From NCBI GenBank assembly GCA_902776375.1, contig CACYPV010000007.1, forward strand, positions 1 to 62,945: a stretch of DNA of 62,945 nt, written 5' to 3'. How positions within the stretch are numbered: the stretch's first letter is position 1; each line of letters begins with the position of its first letter. The position numbers and the translations under genes were made by a program. The DNA is from an uncultured Ruminococcus sp. GTDB lineage: Bacteria > Bacillota > Clostridia > Oscillospirales > Acutalibacteraceae. The notes under the pieces are model-generated. The model did no database searches. It was not told where the DNA came from and saw only the letters and a list, made by a program, of their open reading frames with translations. Below, piece after piece: positions 60,413-62,945 of this stretch.

Positions 60413-61528
60413 ATGATTAAAGTTTCGGTTATTGTTCCGATATACAACGCAGAGAAATACCTAAAGCAGTGCCTAGATAGTATCCAGAAACAGACGCTTA
60501 CAGAAATCGAAATTATTATGATAGATGACGGTTCAACCGATGAAAGTGCCGATATTTCTAAGCAGTATCTTTCAGACAGTCGGTTTTTATATTATTACAA
60601 GGACAACGAAGGTCTTGCCGCTGCTCGTGCTGACGGAATCGCAAGAGCATCTGGCGAATATTTGGGATTCATTGATTCAGATGACTGGATAGAACCCGAT
60701 ATGTATGAAAAAATGTACAATGTAGCAAAATCCAATGACTCGGATATTGTATTCTGCAACTGTGTTCAGAACGAAAACGGACATAGGTTTACTCCGGAGA
60801 TGCGGAACGGTTCTTTTAATCGAGAACAAATCAAATCTGAGATTATTCCAAGAACACTTGCGTATATTGGAAAAAATGGTGAAAAACGATCTATTCGTTG
60901 GTCAAACTGTCTTCGTATATATAGAAAGAAAACAATAGAAAAGAACAGTATCAAATTTGATAGAAGATTCAGAAGAAGTCAAGATTTACCATTTACATAC
61001 GAGATGACACTGGCATCACAGAATTACTACTACCTTGGCGACGACTATCTTTATCATAATCGCGTGGTTGGTGATTCACTTTCGCGTGGTTATACAAAAA
61101 ACATGTGGAACTTGTATATCCCTTTAATTGAGCGACTTTATAAAGATACAGAAGAATTCAAAGAAATGGACTTAATGCCGCAAATGCATTTGAGAGCGTT
61201 CTTTTTTGTAACAGATTGCATAGAGAATGAACTGAAAAAGGATTGTCCTAATGATATGCCGACACGTATCAAACTGATTCAAGCGATTATGAATCATCCG
61301 ATTTGTGACAGGTATTATGGAAAGATTCCGATTGAAAAGATGAATCCGCTATATCAGCAATACTATCGGTTGATTCACGAGAAGAATGCAAAAGGAATCT
61401 TTACTGCAACAAGGAAGTTTAATAACAAGCTAAATAGAAGGAAAAAATATATTAATCCTGCAATATACTTCTTAACAGAAAACAAAGTGACAGGAACGAT
61501 ATATAAGAAAGTAAGACAAAAAAGGTAG
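60413..61528 (+). CDS. Glycosyltransferase family 2 (third copy)
   Basis: A 371-residue GT-A enzyme starting at the ATG at 60413 (GGAGAT upstream). Motifs: KVSVIVPIYNAEKYLKQCLD, IMIDDGSTDESADISKQYL, NEGLAAARADGIARASGEYL and GFIDSDDWIEPDMYEKMY. The tail (about 250-370) is helical and Lys-rich. It is related to the GT2 genes at 53260 and 57185. Confidence 0.92.
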   Translation: MIKVSVIVPIYNAEKYLKQCLDSIQKQTLTEIEIIMIDDGSTDESADISKQYLSDSRFLYYYKDNEGLAAARADGIARASGEYLGFIDSDDWIEPDMYEKMYNVAKSNDSDIVFCNCVQNENGHRFTPEMRNGSFNREQIKSEIIPRTLAYIGKNGEKRSIRWSNCLRIYRKKTIEKNSIKFDRRFRRSQDLPFTYEMTLASQNYYYLGDDYLYHNRVVGDSLSRGYTKNMWNLYIPLIERLYKDTEEFKEMDLMPQMHLRAFFFVTDCIENELKKDCPNDMPTRIKLIQAIMNHPICDRYYGKIPIEKMNPLYQQYYRLIHEKNAKGIFTATRKFNNKLNRRKKYINPAIYFLTENKVTGTIYKKVRQKR

Positions 61529-61535
61529 TATTATT

Positions 61536-62687
61536 TTGAAAAAGATATTATTTGTTGCTGCGTCTTTAAGAATTGGCGGCATGGAGAGAGTACTGGTTGA
61601 TATTGCAAATGCTTTGGTCAGAAGGGATTATGATGTAACAGTTATAACGTATGAAGACAATGGAGAGGAGAACTTTATTGGAGAACTGAATAAAAAAATA
61701 AAGTTTTATAACAGAAAACCTCGAGAGTTTAGATTCAGAAAAAGACTTCCATATTTTCATCGATATTATCGTCCAAATAAGTGGGAAACTCGTTGTTCTC
61801 CAAAAGCGTTATATCAATATTATGTTGGGTGTAAAACGAAATATGATGTTGAGATAGCTTTTTGCAGAGGACCGGCTGTTAAGATAATTAGTGGTTCTAC
61901 AAATTCAAAATCAAAAAAGTTGACTTGGGTACATAATGATTATAAATTAATTAATCCCAAAACCATTACTAAGTTTTTTGACAGTATGGAATCTACAATA
62001 AAAGCGTATGAAGCTTTTGATAAAATAGTTGCAGTTTCGGATCAGGCAGGTAGGATTTTTAATGAGGTAATTGGTTACTCGAAAAAAACAATAACAATCT
62101 ATAACATGATTGATTTAAATCAAATATACACAAAAAAAGAATTACCTTGTCCAGTTGAAAAGAAAAGTTTCACATTCATCTCAGTAGCACGCTTAATCCC
62201 CGCAAAAGGGCATGACAAGCTTTTGAGAGTTGTAAAACGATTAAATGATGAGGGATATTACTTTGATTTATGGATCCTTGGTACCGGAGGAAACTGTGAG
62301 CACGAAAAGAATATAAAAAAATATGCTGCAGAAAATGATCTAACAAATGTGTATTTTTTTGGAAGACAGACGAATCCCTATTGCTTCATGAAGCAAGCGG
62401 ATGTATATATTTGTACCTCACACATTGAAGGATTCTCAATTTCAATTGCTGAAGCAATGGCTTGCGGACTTCCCGTAATTAGTACTAGATGCACAGGACC
62501 GACGGAAATATTAGAGGATGGTAAGAACGGAATCCTGATTGACTGCAAAGAAGAGGAAATATATCAGGCAATGAAAAAGGCTATCAATAATCCCGAATTA
62601 CTAAATCCATATAAGGAAAAATCACTAGAGAGAAGCAAGGATTTTTCCGAAGAAAAAATAATCGATAAAATAATATCATTGTTTTAA
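61536..62687 (+). CDS. Glycosyltransferase family 4
   Basis: A 383-residue GT-B enzyme starting at a TTG. VAASLRIGGMERVLVDIANA (about 6-25) is the acceptor-side start; the donor side has FISVARLIPAKGHDKLLRVV (about 213-232), LWILGTGGNCEHEKNI, and CTSHIEGFSISIAEAMACGL (about 294-313). It is the last complete gene of the window and the most AT-rich part of the locus. Confidence 0.92.
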   Translation: MKKILFVAASLRIGGMERVLVDIANALVRRDYDVTVITYEDNGEENFIGELNKKIKFYNRKPREFRFRKRLPYFHRYYRPNKWETRCSPKALYQYYVGCKTKYDVEIAFCRGPAVKIISGSTNSKSKKLTWVHNDYKLINPKTITKFFDSMESTIKAYEAFDKIVAVSDQAGRIFNEVIGYSKKTITIYNMIDLNQIYTKKELPCPVEKKSFTFISVARLIPAKGHDKLLRVVKRLNDEGYYFDLWILGTGGNCEHEKNIKKYAAENDLTNVYFFGRQTNPYCFMKQADVYICTSHIEGFSISIAEAMACGLPVISTRCTGPTEILEDGKNGILIDCKEEEIYQAMKKAINNPELLNPYKEKSLERSKDFSEEKIIDKIISLF

Positions 62688-62945
62688 TTGAGATTAATCA
62701 CGATTAGTAGCAATAGAATGGAGAGAAAAATGGAAAACTATCATATTAATATATCGGCAGAGCATAAATGATATGATCTAAAAGTGAAAGTTGTATGATA
62801 ATATCGAGATTTGATTAAGAAATTATAAACAGAATAATAGAGTTATTTAATGCCAACTGAATAATCTCAATTATCCGATAAACAGTGCAAAACCTGTCAA
62901 AACGTGGTATAATAAATGCAAGGAAAACGGCAGAAAAGCCGCAAA
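62688..62945. other. AT-rich right end of the window
   Basis: No complete gene is present. An ATG at 62730 follows GGAGAGAAAA but opens only about 13 codons (starting MENYHINISAEHK) before TGA, which looks like a truncated gene start. A -10-like TATAAT is at 62908-62913 without a good -35. The next gene probably starts beyond the edge. Confidence 0.45.

Noticed and set aside
1-62945. tRNA, rRNA, riboswitch or replication origin
   Set aside because: Reading the intergenic regions gave no tRNA T-arm pattern, rRNA stretch, recognisable riboswitch core or DnaA-box cluster; a covariance-model search would be needed to exclude small RNAs.

Overview
The window looks like a chromosomal segment of an anaerobic Firmicute of the class Clostridia. 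It most resembles a gut or rumen Ruminococcus-type organism (Oscillospiraceae). The pointers are AGGAGG-type ribosome binding sites with frequent GTG/TTG starts, a Rex-controlled fermentative adhE operon with two [FeFe]-hydrogenase genes, DUF3793, SpoIIE-type phosphatases and a CBM21-like starch-binding protein. The taxonomic call is inference; there is no rRNA, tRNA or ribosomal protein gene to anchor it.

Layout. 0.1-4.4 kb (minus): an operon of STAS protein, membrane SpoIIE phosphatase, MATE transporter fused to an RsbW-like ATPase fold, and HAD phosphatase, which reads as a membrane partner-switching module. 4.6-10.5 kb: a PepSY secreted protein; a minus-strand operon (acetyltransferase, cyclophilin-like lipoprotein, esterase lipoprotein, alpha/beta hydrolase) divergent from a LysR gene; and a damaged CBM21-like gene. 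10.7-16.8 kb: an AAA/DUF4143 ATPase, then two minus-strand units (HMA metal chaperone + MacB-like ABC exporter; DUF3793 + flavodoxin). Both units carry the same paired operator, GTTAG-N6-CTAAC, so they probably belong to one metal (iron-like) regulon. 17.1-27.1 kb: a LysR gene, then rex-adhE-kinase-two thioredoxin-like [2Fe-2S] proteins-sensor hydrogenase-SpoIIE phosphatase-catalytic [FeFe] hydrogenase, an ethanol/H2 redox operon with a near-perfect Rex box in front of rex.

27.3-30.3 kb is a scarred zone: a truncated solute-binding lipoprotein, an intact Phd/PIN toxin-antitoxin pair, and a frameshifted response regulator joined to a serine recombinase lacking its catalytic domain. 30.4-38.1 kb holds a PPOX/ferredoxin, class-M-like sirtuin and DUF5131 operon facing a LysR gene, a double SnoaL protein, a nitroreductase-Rrf2-patatin operon, and a zinc-macrodomain ADP-ribose hydrolase, the usual partner of the sirtuin. 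38.2-42.6 kb holds an acyltransferase, a TetR regulator with two clear operators, a YjbR protein, a CMD-cupin fusion, a lipoprotein fused to a flavodoxin tail, and an intact flavodoxin. 42.7-43.9 kb has more gene remnants and an intergenic repeat element bordered by 7-bp tandem repeats.

43.95-62.7 kb is one long plus-strand surface-polysaccharide locus: aminotransferase, Wzy-like polymerase, nucleotide-sugar dehydrogenase and epimerase (a TviB/TviC-like pair), about eleven glycosyltransferases, an acetyltransferase and LicD. Its last part (from about 57 kb) is clearly more AT-rich than the rest, suggesting recent acquisition. No flippase, chain-length regulator or priming transferase is inside the window, so the locus probably continues beyond the right edge or uses genes elsewhere.
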